Origin: Mycolicibacterium fortuitum subsp. fortuitum
GTDB taxonomy: Bacteria > Actinomycetota > Actinomycetes > Mycobacteriales > Mycobacteriaceae
Length of the DNA: 64,000 bases
Assembly: GCF_022179545.1 (NCBI RefSeq)
Contig: NZ_AP025518.1
Location: 1,488,001-1,552,000, forward strand
Direction of reading: 5' to 3'
The position numbers were made by a program, and so were the translations under genes. Positions 57,160 to 64,000 of this stretch are shown here, one piece after another. How positions within the stretch are numbered: position 1 is the stretch's first letter; every line of letters begins with the position of its first letter. A model generated the notes under the pieces. It ran no database searches and was not told the DNA's origin. It saw only the letters and a list, made by a program, of their open reading frames with translations.

Positions 57160-57195
57160 AAAAGTGCCCCAAACCCTCGGGTTTGGGGCACTTTT
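57160..57195. terminator. Bidirectional terminator between rpsQ and atsA
   Basis: A perfect 17-bp stem (57160-57176 and 57179-57195) with a 2-base gap at the tip and runs of A and T at the outer edges, so it can act on both strands. The left flank (GCGCGAACAGACACG) matches the flank of the rpoC-side hairpins. Confidence 0.9.
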
Positions 57196-57206
57196 GCGTT
57201 TGGTGG

Positions 57207-59567
57207 CTAATCCAGTTTTGTCGCCATCTCCAGGCGGTCCATGCCCGACGGTTGGTCGTGGTCGCCGAATGTGAACGTCACTGATTCGAACTTTCCCGTG
57301 AAGGGGAACGGTGCCCTGTCGGCGTAGTCGTCACACACCGGTGACACGTTGTCCATCCCGACGTCGAAGCACTCCGTTCCGCAGCGCTGAGGCACCTGCC
57401 GTTCGACGCGGGTGTGCGCCACTTGGTGGCCGTCGACCGAGACCGTAACGGATGCAGGGCATCCGGGCTGGGGACTGTCGGGCTTGAAGTCGACGACGAT
57501 GGTGTGTTTGCCGGGGGCCAGCGGCTCCTCGGCCGTTGCGTCGTAGCGTTCGAGGCCGAAATAGTTGTAGTGATAGCGGACTTTTCCCTCCCACAGGAAC
57601 AGCGCGAAGCCGGCGGCATCGCCGCCGAGAGCGGCCAGGACGCCCTCGGCCCCGTTGGCGGGAATCTCTACGGGCACGGTGATTTCGTGCGGAACTCCGA
57701 CCATCTTCGGCGCTGAGCCTTCCGGCAGTCGGATCATGCCCGGATAGAAGGTGACCACCTTGCGGTCGGTGAAGAAGCTCGGTCGGAGGGTCACATCGAG
57801 CCGTTCGGCGAACCGGTCGTCGATCGGCAGCACGTTGTACTTGGCGGCCTCTGCCAGGAACATGTCTTGTAGCTCAGCAAGCTTCGCGGGCTCCTGCTCG
57901 GCCAGGTTCACCGATTGACTGAAATCCTCGGTGATGTTGTACAGCTCCCACCTGTCGTCGTCGTAGGAGAACGTGCCCGCGGTTTCCCAGGGCAACCGGC
58001 CGTGCCGGACAGAGGCGATCCAACCGTCGTGGTACATCGCGCGGTTGCCCATCATCTCGAAGTACTGCTTGTCGTGGGTGCTCTCGGCGGTGCCGTCGGC
58101 AAAGGAGTAGGCGAAGCTGGTTCCCTCGATCGGCCGTTGGATGTACCCGTTGACCTCGACCGGTTCCCGAACTCCGACGATCTCCAAAAGCGTTGGCAGG
58201 ACGTCGATCACGTGATGGAACTGCGAGCGCACCGCACCGTGGTCGGAGATCTTCTCGGGCCAGGAGATGATCATGCTGTTGCGGGTGCCACCGAAGTGCG
58301 ATGCCACCTGCTTGGTCCACTGGAACGGGGTGTCACCGGCATGTGCCCAACCCACCGCGTAATGCGGAGAGGTGCCGGGCAGTCCCCACTTGTCGATGAA
58401 CCGCAAGGACTCCTCGATGGACGGCTGCTGACCGTTGAGGCTCATGAGCTCGTTCGGCGTGCCGATGAGTGAGCCTTCGCCCGACGATCCGTTGTCGCCG
58501 ATGATGTAGATGACGATGGTGTTGTCCAGTTCGCCGATCTTGTCGATCGCGTCGACAACGCGGCCGACCTCGTAATCGGTGTGCTCGAGGAAGTCGGCGA
58601 AGTTCTCGGCCTGGCGGGCGAACAGTGCTCGGTGTTCGGCCGGCTGGCTCTCCCACGAAGGGATCTGCTCGGGACGTTCGGTGAGTCGGGTCCCGGCGGG
58701 GATGATGCCCATGTCGAGCTGGTTCTGATGGACGGTCTTGCGGTACTCGTCCCAGCCCATGTCGAAACGGCCCTGGTTGCGTCCCCGCCAGTCCAGCGGC
58801 GGTTGGTGTGGGGCATGCGCCGCCCCGGTCGAGAAGTACCCGAAGAAGGGCCGGTCGGGGGCGATGGTCTTCTGGGCCTGGATCCACGCGATGGCGTCGT
58901 CGGCGAGGTCGCGGGTGAGTTGGTAGCCGTCCTCGGGTCGTGCCGGTGGTTCGACCGGTGTGGTGTTGCGGATCAGCGACGGATAGAACTGGTCGGTCTC
59001 TCCGGAGATGAAGCCGTAGAAGTAGTCGAAGCCCTGATTGGTCGGCCAGTTTTCGAACGGCCCGGCGGGGCTGGTCTGGTTGTCGGGGACATTGTGGTTC
59101 TTGCCCCACCACGCGCAGGTGTAGCCGGCCTGTTTGAGCAGTTCTCCCATGGTCGCGCAGCTCTTGGGAATGATGCCGCAATAGCCTGGATACCCGGTCG
59201 CCATCTCCTGGATGACCCCGGTGGCAACCGAATGATGATTGCGACCGGTCAGCAGAGCGGCACGGGTGGGGGAGCACAGCGCGGTGGTGTGGAACTGGTT
59301 GTAGAACAGGCCCCGCTTGTGCAGGCGTTCGGCTGTCGGCATGCGGACCAACCCGCCGTTGACACTCGGCCAGCCGAACCCGACATCATCGAGCAGGACC
59401 AGCAGGATGTTGGGAGAGCCTTCCGGGGCCCGGCGCACCGGCGGGAAGTCCGGCGTCGAATCCTGTGCGTAGAGGTTGATGGTGGCGTTGGGGAACGTCC
59501 ACTCCGGCTCCGGCAGGTGATAGCGGTCGAGGTGCAGCGGAAATTCGGAACTCGAATCGGCGGCCAT
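57207..59567 (-). CDS. atsA: Arylsulfatase
   Basis: 786 residues of the alkaline-phosphatase-superfamily sulfatases. The metal-binding DD is at 60-61 (LLDDVGFG), and the CSPTR signature puts C98 as the residue converted to formylglycine. Other family motifs are GKNHN, a GDNGSSGEG metal loop near 360-370, and a C-terminal beta domain ending near residue 780. It hydrolyses sulfate esters of aromatic or related compounds. No formylglycine-generating enzyme is encoded in the window, although in M. tuberculosis it is the next gene (Rv0712). No signal peptide, so probably cytoplasmic. Confidence 0.92.
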   Translation of the reverse strand: MAADSSSEFPLHLDRYHLPEPEWTFPNATINLYAQDSTPDFPPVRRAPEGSPNILLVLLDDVGFGWPSVNGGLVRMPTAERLHKRGLFYNQFHTTALCSPTRAALLTGRNHHSVATGVIQEMATGYPGYCGIIPKSCATMGELLKQAGYTCAWWGKNHNVPDNQTSPAGPFENWPTNQGFDYFYGFISGETDQFYPSLIRNTTPVEPPARPEDGYQLTRDLADDAIAWIQAQKTIAPDRPFFGYFSTGAAHAPHQPPLDWRGRNQGRFDMGWDEYRKTVHQNQLDMGIIPAGTRLTERPEQIPSWESQPAEHRALFARQAENFADFLEHTDYEVGRVVDAIDKIGELDNTIVIYIIGDNGSSGEGSLIGTPNELMSLNGQQPSIEESLRFIDKWGLPGTSPHYAVGWAHAGDTPFQWTKQVASHFGGTRNSMIISWPEKISDHGAVRSQFHHVIDVLPTLLEIVGVREPVEVNGYIQRPIEGTSFAYSFADGTAESTHDKQYFEMMGNRAMYHDGWIASVRHGRLPWETAGTFSYDDDRWELYNITEDFSQSVNLAEQEPAKLAELQDMFLAEAAKYNVLPIDDRFAERLDVTLRPSFFTDRKVVTFYPGMIRLPEGSAPKMVGVPHEITVPVEIPANGAEGVLAALGGDAAGFALFLWEGKVRYHYNYFGLERYDATAEEPLAPGKHTIVVDFKPDSPQPGCPASVTVSVDGHQVAHTRVERQVPQRCGTECFDVGMDNVSPVCDDYADRAPFPFTGKFESVTFTFGDHDQPSGMDRLEMATKLD

Positions 59568-59952
59568 GAGATCGATGGTGTCACGGTGATTGCCGGTTCG
59601 CCCGTATGTCGACGAACCTTTATGCCTGGGTAGGGCATTGCGATTGTTCGTCGATGCAGGCGGGTCTGCTCAATAGAGAATGTGGTCAGCGCCCTCACCT
59701 ATTTTGGGTGAGTGTGTGGGCAATCCGATGGTTACTTGTCGAGTCGCCGAGGCGGGCGCTGCGGTGAGCATTTCTCACTGGGCTGTTGCGCGGTTCGAGT
59801 ATTCAACGACCCTGGTCGCTGACACCCGTTTGCTTGCTGTGTAATTCAGTTGGTCGGCAACAGCCTGGTGGCGGGTATGGCTGCTTCGCAAATTGAGTCG
59901 CTCGCCTGAATTACCCGCGAATTGGTTGGGGGCGGCGGCATAATTCACTGAC
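59568..59952. promoter_or_regulatory. Divergent sulfatase control region with 9-bp dyad
   Basis: A 385-bp gap, noticeably AT-richer than the genes on either side, between the two divergent sulfatase genes. GTAATTCAG (59841-59849) and CTGAATTAC (59906-59914) form a perfect inverted repeat 56 bases apart, and TAATTC recurs at 59941-59946 just before the alkylsulfatase start. This looks like the binding region of a regulator, perhaps the MalT-type protein encoded downstream. No real gene is visible; small frames here lack support. Confidence 0.4.
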
Positions 59953-62034
59953 ATGGATCCCAATTCGAAGTCATATCAAGCCGATAAGCCTCACGAATTG
60001 CCTGCGCAATTGCCACGGCGCTGGATGTTGGGTGGACTGGCAGCCGCAGGTCTCGCGACCACGCTGGTTGCCGCGTGTGACGACAGTCCCGGTGGTGGGT
60101 CACCCGGCGGCAGTGGTGGATTGAAGACGGACAACAGTGTCAAGGGTGCTACCGACGCCACCAAGGCGGCGAACAAGAAAGTGCTCGACACCCTGCCGTT
60201 CAACGACAAAGCAGACTTCGAGGACGCCAAGCGCGGGCTTCTCGAGCGGCCGGAGACCTTGACCATAAAGAACGCCAACGGCGACGTGATCTGGGACCTT
60301 GAGGAGTACAAGAAGTACATCACCGACGACAAGCCCGCCCCCGACACCGTCAATCCGAGCTTGTGGCGCAACGCGCAGCTGTGCATGGAGTACGGCCTGT
60401 TCGAGGTGGTACCCGACAAGATTTACCAGGTTCGCGGCTACGACCTGTCCAATGTCACCTTCGTGAAGGGCAACACCGGCTGGATCGTGGTCGACACGGC
60501 GATCTCACCTGAAACGGCCAAGGCCGCACTGGACCTGGCGAATCAGAAGCTCGGAGCCCGCCCCATAGTCGCGGTGATCCACAGTCATTCCCACGTCGAC
60601 CATTACGGTGGTGTCCGCGGCATCGTCAACCAGGCCGACGTCGACTCGGGCAAGGTGAAAATCATTGCTCCACAAGCCTTCGTGGAGGACGCGGTCAGCG
60701 AGAATGTGATCGCAGGCAACGCGATGAGCCGTCGCGCGGTCTACATGTACGGGGCGCTTCTGCCCCGCAACGCCGAAGGTGGCGTCAACGGTGGCCTCGG
60801 GATGACCGTGTCGGCAGGTGTACCCACACTCATCATTCCGACCGACATCGTCAGTACCACAGGCACCAAGATGACCATCGACGGTGTGGACATGGAGTTC
60901 CAGATGACTCCGGGCACCGAGGCGCCCACCGAGATGAACACGTTCTTCCCACAATTCAAAGCCATGTGGATGGCGGAGAACACCACCAACACGATGCACA
61001 ACCTGCTGACGCTGCGTGGTGCCCAGGTGCGCGATGCCCGGATCTGGGCGAAGTTCCTCGATGACACGATCAGGGTTTACGGCCCGAACACCGAGGTGAA
61101 GTTCCAGAGTCACCACTGGCCGATGTGGGGACACGACAAGATCATCGATTACTGGAAACGACAGCGCGACATGTACAAGTACATGCACGACCAGTCGGTG
61201 CGGATGATGAACCAAGGGTTGGTCGGTTCGGAGATCGCCGAAGAGATCGCCTTTCCGCCGGAGATCAACAACTTCTGGCCGGACCGCGGCTACTACGGGA
61301 CGCTCAAGCACAACTCACGTGCGGTCTATCAACGCTATATGGGTTGGTACGACGGCAACCCGTCGGATCTCGACGACCTGCCGCCGGTGGAGGCGGCCAA
61401 GAAGTACGTCGAATACATGGGCGGCGAAGACGCCATTCTCGACAAGGCCAAGAACGACTTCGACAATGGCAACTATCGCTGGACAGCGATGGTGCTCAAG
61501 CATGTCGTGTTCGCCAATCCTGACAGCGTCAACGGCAAGAACCTCTTGGCGGACAGTTACGAACAGCTCGGATACCAGGCAGAGTCCGGACCATGGCGCT
61601 CGGTGTATCTCCAGGGTGCCTACGAACTGCGTAATGGGGTGCCCAGCGCCGGCCAGACCGACACCGCCAGCCCGGACACCATCGAGGCCATGCCGCCCGA
61701 GATGATGTTCGACTATCTGGGTGTACGGCTGAACGGTCCGAAAGCCGCGGGCAAGAACATCAAGCTCAACGTCACGTTCGATGACCTGAAGCAGGACTAC
61801 ACCCTCTTCGTCGAGAACGGTGTGCTGAACTACGCGCCGGGCAAGATCGGCGATGCCGATGCGAGTCTGACACTGTCGAAGGCGACGATGAACCAGATTC
61901 AGATGGGCAAGCTCAAGCTCGATGACGGCATCAACCAGAACAAGGTGAAGGTGGACGGAAACCGGGATTCGGTCAGCGATTTCATCGGTCTGATGGACAC
62001 CTTCCCGTTCTGGTTCAACATCGTCACTCCGTGA
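59953..62034 (+). CDS. Exported alkylsulfatase of the metallo-beta-lactamase fold (SdsA1-like)
   Basis: 693 residues. The N-terminus (LPRRWMLGGLAAAGLATTLVAAC) combines a twin-arginine-like pair with a lipobox, so it is probably exported folded and lipid-anchored. The metallo-beta-lactamase core has H212, H214, D216 and H217 (HSHSHVDHYGG) for two zinc ions. The middle AENTTNTMHNLLTLRGAQVRDA and NSRAVYQRYMGWYDGNPSDLD segments match SdsA1/alkyl-sulfatase enzymes. The last 120 residues form an SCP2-like lipid-binding domain. It should cleave primary or secondary alkyl sulfates to alcohols and sulfate. Confidence 0.88.
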   Translation: MDPNSKSYQADKPHELPAQLPRRWMLGGLAAAGLATTLVAACDDSPGGGSPGGSGGLKTDNSVKGATDATKAANKKVLDTLPFNDKADFEDAKRGLLERPETLTIKNANGDVIWDLEEYKKYITDDKPAPDTVNPSLWRNAQLCMEYGLFEVVPDKIYQVRGYDLSNVTFVKGNTGWIVVDTAISPETAKAALDLANQKLGARPIVAVIHSHSHVDHYGGVRGIVNQADVDSGKVKIIAPQAFVEDAVSENVIAGNAMSRRAVYMYGALLPRNAEGGVNGGLGMTVSAGVPTLIIPTDIVSTTGTKMTIDGVDMEFQMTPGTEAPTEMNTFFPQFKAMWMAENTTNTMHNLLTLRGAQVRDARIWAKFLDDTIRVYGPNTEVKFQSHHWPMWGHDKIIDYWKRQRDMYKYMHDQSVRMMNQGLVGSEIAEEIAFPPEINNFWPDRGYYGTLKHNSRAVYQRYMGWYDGNPSDLDDLPPVEAAKKYVEYMGGEDAILDKAKNDFDNGNYRWTAMVLKHVVFANPDSVNGKNLLADSYEQLGYQAESGPWRSVYLQGAYELRNGVPSAGQTDTASPDTIEAMPPEMMFDYLGVRLNGPKAAGKNIKLNVTFDDLKQDYTLFVENGVLNYAPGKIGDADASLTLSKATMNQIQMGKLKLDDGINQNKVKVDGNRDSVSDFIGLMDTFPFWFNIVTP

Positions 62035-62037
62035 GGG

Positions 62038-62082
62038 CGACAATGTGGTGCCGCGGTGTTTGGCCGAGGCGCCACATTGTCG
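62038..62082 (+). terminator. Hairpin after the alkylsulfatase gene
   Basis: Arms 62038-62052 and 62068-62082 pair over 15 bp with one G-T wobble; no T run follows. The next gene starts 25 bases later, so some read-through into it is possible. Confidence 0.65.
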
Positions 62083-62107
62083 TCGGGAGTAACGGATAGG
62101 AACCGCC

Positions 62108-64000
62108 GTGCAGTCTTCTGAAACGTCCGGGATGCACCCGGTGCCGTGGTTTCTCGCCACCACGCCGTCGGCCCACCCGGACATGCTGCAGCGCAGGGCG
62201 TTTGCGTGCACCCTCGACAAGCATCTGGGGGGCAAGTGTGCGGTGCTCGTCGCGGCGCCTTCGGGGTTCGGCAAGACAGTGGCGGTATCGCAATGGGCGG
62301 GCGAAGTTCGCGCTGCGGATCCCGGCTCGGTTGCGTGGCTGACGCTGACCGAACGCGCGGATGATCGTCGCGACGTGCTGCGAGGACTGCTTACCGCGCT
62401 GCTCAACGCGGCTCGCGACGCGGGAGACGTCACCTTGGCCCAGTCGCTGTCTGCCGTGTTCGATGTGGCGGCATACGATGCGGCCGTCGCTGCCCTGATG
62501 GCCATAGAGCCGCGCCGCCCCGTCACGATCGTGATCGACGACTTCCAACTGGCCCGCACGGCGTGGAATGACTCCGACTTGGTGGAGCTGGTCGAGAACG
62601 GGCCGCAATGGCTGCGGTTCGTTCTGGTCACGACCGATCCGGTGAGCGCGTCGTGGGCACGGCTGCGGGTGCACGATAAGGTCGCGGTCTTGGGCGGGGC
62701 GGAGCTGGCCTTCACCCATGACGATGTGCGCGCCCTGGCAGAGGCTACCGGCAGGCGGCTTGAGTCCCAGCAGGTCGATCAGATCATCACGGCCACCGGT
62801 GGATGGCCGGGCGCGGTCAGGATGATCTTGGTGAGCGGTGAGAGAGCGCCGGCTTTCACCGTCGACCTCGATCTCACCGACTACATCGACACTGCGGTGC
62901 TGGGCCGAATACGGCCGGAGCTCGCCGATTTCACGCTGAAGGCCACCGTGTGTCCACGGGTGGACGAACAACTGGCCCGGACACTCACGGGTCGACCGGA
63001 CAGCGGCGAGCTGCTCAACGACTGCGTTGCTGCGGGCCTGTTCCTCGAACGCATCGGTTCTGGGGAAAACGTCATTTTCCAATGGCATTCGATATTCGTC
63101 GAGCACTGCCAGAAGATCTTGCGCCGGCGCGACCCTGAGCAGTGGAGGCGACTCAACCGGCTGGCGGCAGCCGAGTTGGCGCACCAGTATCCGCTGGAAG
63201 CGGTTGAGTTGTCGGTTCGCGGGCAGGACCGCACCGGGAACGACATCGTGGCCGAGCATTGGCTGGAGTTGCTACTCCAATCCCGCTCCATCGCACTCGA
63301 ACTGGCCTGTGTTCGGCTGACCGAGGCCTTCGGCGAGAACCCCGAGACCCTGATGATCCGGTCGAGCTGCCGGGCAATAGCCGGGGATGACATCACGGCG
63401 GCGCTGCTGTACCAGCGGGCCGCCACGGTGAAGACACCGGCGGTGAATCAGCGCCGACTGGACTTCATCGCTGATATGACCACGCTGCTTGTCGCCGCCG
63501 ATCGGGACGAGATGTCCTGTGCTGCAGCACGAGCGGAGGCAGCGCTCACCGACCGCGATGCCGTGGCCCCACGCGTCTACGCGTGCGCACTCTTCGTGCT
63601 CGGGTGGGCGGATTCGCGGCTGCGGCGAGGTCCGGCGCGTGGCTCGGCTCTGCTGGAGGCGGCCATTCACGAGTGCACGGCGTTGGGACTACCGGAGGTC
63701 GCCTACCGGGCCCGACAGAATCTGGCATTCGCCCTGGCCCACGCCGGCGACTTCTGTCGGGCGGAGCAGGCACTACACCTCGCCGTCGAGGCCGGGGGAT
63801 CCACCCCCGAGTTGTGGCTGTCGCATGACGGCGACGGTATCGACCGGTTCACCTCCGGGTACATCCGCTTCTGGCGTGGCGAAATCGACCTGGCAATCGG
63901 TGATTTCACCGCTGCTGATGCAGCCGCGGGCATCGGATATCCCGACACCGCTCGGATGTTCCTGGCATTCGGCGCCTCGACGCTTCGCAACGGTGAGGTG
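62108..64000 (+). CDS. MalT/LuxR-type ATPase regulator, N-terminal part (runs off window)
   Basis: An uninterrupted frame of 631 codons from GTG 62108 (GGATAGGAAC upstream) to the window edge. A Walker A (APSGFGKT) is at residues 50-57 and a Walker B-like strand (RPVTIVIDDFQLA) at about 138-150, so it is a STAND-type ATPase. Helical repeats follow (about 340 onward), as in MalT. LuxR family members of this size end with a DNA-binding helix-turn-helix, which would lie beyond base 64000 and is not seen. It follows the sulfatase genes and may control them. Confidence 0.78.
   Translation, partial: MQSSETSGMHPVPWFLATTPSAHPDMLQRRAFACTLDKHLGGKCAVLVAAPSGFGKTVAVSQWAGEVRAADPGSVAWLTLTERADDRRDVLRGLLTALLNAARDAGDVTLAQSLSAVFDVAAYDAAVAALMAIEPRRPVTIVIDDFQLARTAWNDSDLVELVENGPQWLRFVLVTTDPVSASWARLRVHDKVAVLGGAELAFTHDDVRALAEATGRRLESQQVDQIITATGGWPGAVRMILVSGERAPAFTVDLDLTDYIDTAVLGRIRPELADFTLKATVCPRVDEQLARTLTGRPDSGELLNDCVAAGLFLERIGSGENVIFQWHSIFVEHCQKILRRRDPEQWRRLNRLAAAELAHQYPLEAVELSVRGQDRTGNDIVAEHWLELLLQSRSIALELACVRLTEAFGENPETLMIRSSCRAIAGDDITAALLYQRAATVKTPAVNQRRLDFIADMTTLLVAADRDEMSCAAARAEAALTDRDAVAPRVYACALFVLGWADSRLRRGPARGSALLEAAIHECTALGLPEVAYRARQNLAFALAHAGDFCRAEQALHLAVEAGGSTPELWLSHDGDGIDRFTSGYIRFWRGEIDLAIGDFTAADAAAGIGYPDTARMFLAFGASTLRNGEV

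Noticed and set aside
59775..59963. 62-residue minus-strand frame between the sulfatases
   Set aside because: It covers the control region and the alkylsulfatase start, has no clear ribosome site and matches no family I know.

Overview
The window is a high-GC actinobacterial chromosome segment from a mycobacterium, most likely a fast-growing Mycolicibacterium. The gene order (rplL, mkl/mceG, rpoB-rpoC, nfo, fadE8-echA4-paaX-echA5, rpsL-rpsG-fusA-tuf, the mycofactocin cluster, the S10 ribosomal operon, atsA) follows the order I recall for the Rv0652-Rv0711 region of M. tuberculosis. Extra blocks resemble those I recall near MSMEG_1410-1420 of M. smegmatis. The species assignment is inference; no rRNA or tRNA gene lies in the window.

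Layout. 1-2615: end of rplL, the Mce-transport ATPase mkl and a membrane protein with an internal duplication. 2616-10620: rpoB promoter region, rpoB, rpoC and a hairpin. 10612-11253: a 5'-truncated remnant of an AbiEi/DUF559-like gene between two related hairpins. 11286-20174: endonuclease IV, a PAP2-type membrane enzyme, an acyl-CoA dehydrogenase/enoyl hydratase/PaaX operon, two DUF3060 and two DUF3558 envelope proteins and a TetR regulator. 20209-24819: the streptomycin operon rpsL-rpsG-fusA-tuf with promoter and terminator. 24911-34077: a secreted cutinase-like esterase, a SHOCT-domain membrane protein, a mycofactocin-type short-chain dehydrogenase, then a ddaH-rocD-permease-usp operon divergent from its AsnC regulator, and a ferredoxin-reductase-like flavoprotein.

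34079-47437 centres on the mycofactocin cluster. It opens with an ECF sigma factor translationally coupled to a triple-VOC protein and a PhyH-type dioxygenase, continues with mftR and mftA-B-C-D-E-F-G, and is followed by a TetR-controlled EmrB/QacA-type exporter and a cytochrome P450. MftA is the precursor peptide, MftB its chaperone, MftC the radical SAM enzyme, MftE the peptidase, MftD the flavin oxidase that finishes the redox core, MftF the glycosyltransferase and MftG the GMC oxidoreductase thought to reoxidise mycofactocinol. The SDR at 26790 is a likely user of the cofactor.

47544-51357: a lipoprotein carboxylesterase, a SnoaL-like protein, a DUF4442 protein and one IS30-family insertion sequence sitting just upstream of the S10 promoter. 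51473-57195: rpsJ-rplC-rplD-rplW-rplB-rpsS-rplV-rpsC-rplP-rpmC-rpsQ, tightly overlapping and closed by a bidirectional terminator. 57207-64000: an apparent sulfate-ester module: arylsulfatase, a lipobox-bearing alkylsulfatase of the metallo-beta-lactamase fold, and the start of a large MalT/LuxR-type ATPase regulator that runs off the window.
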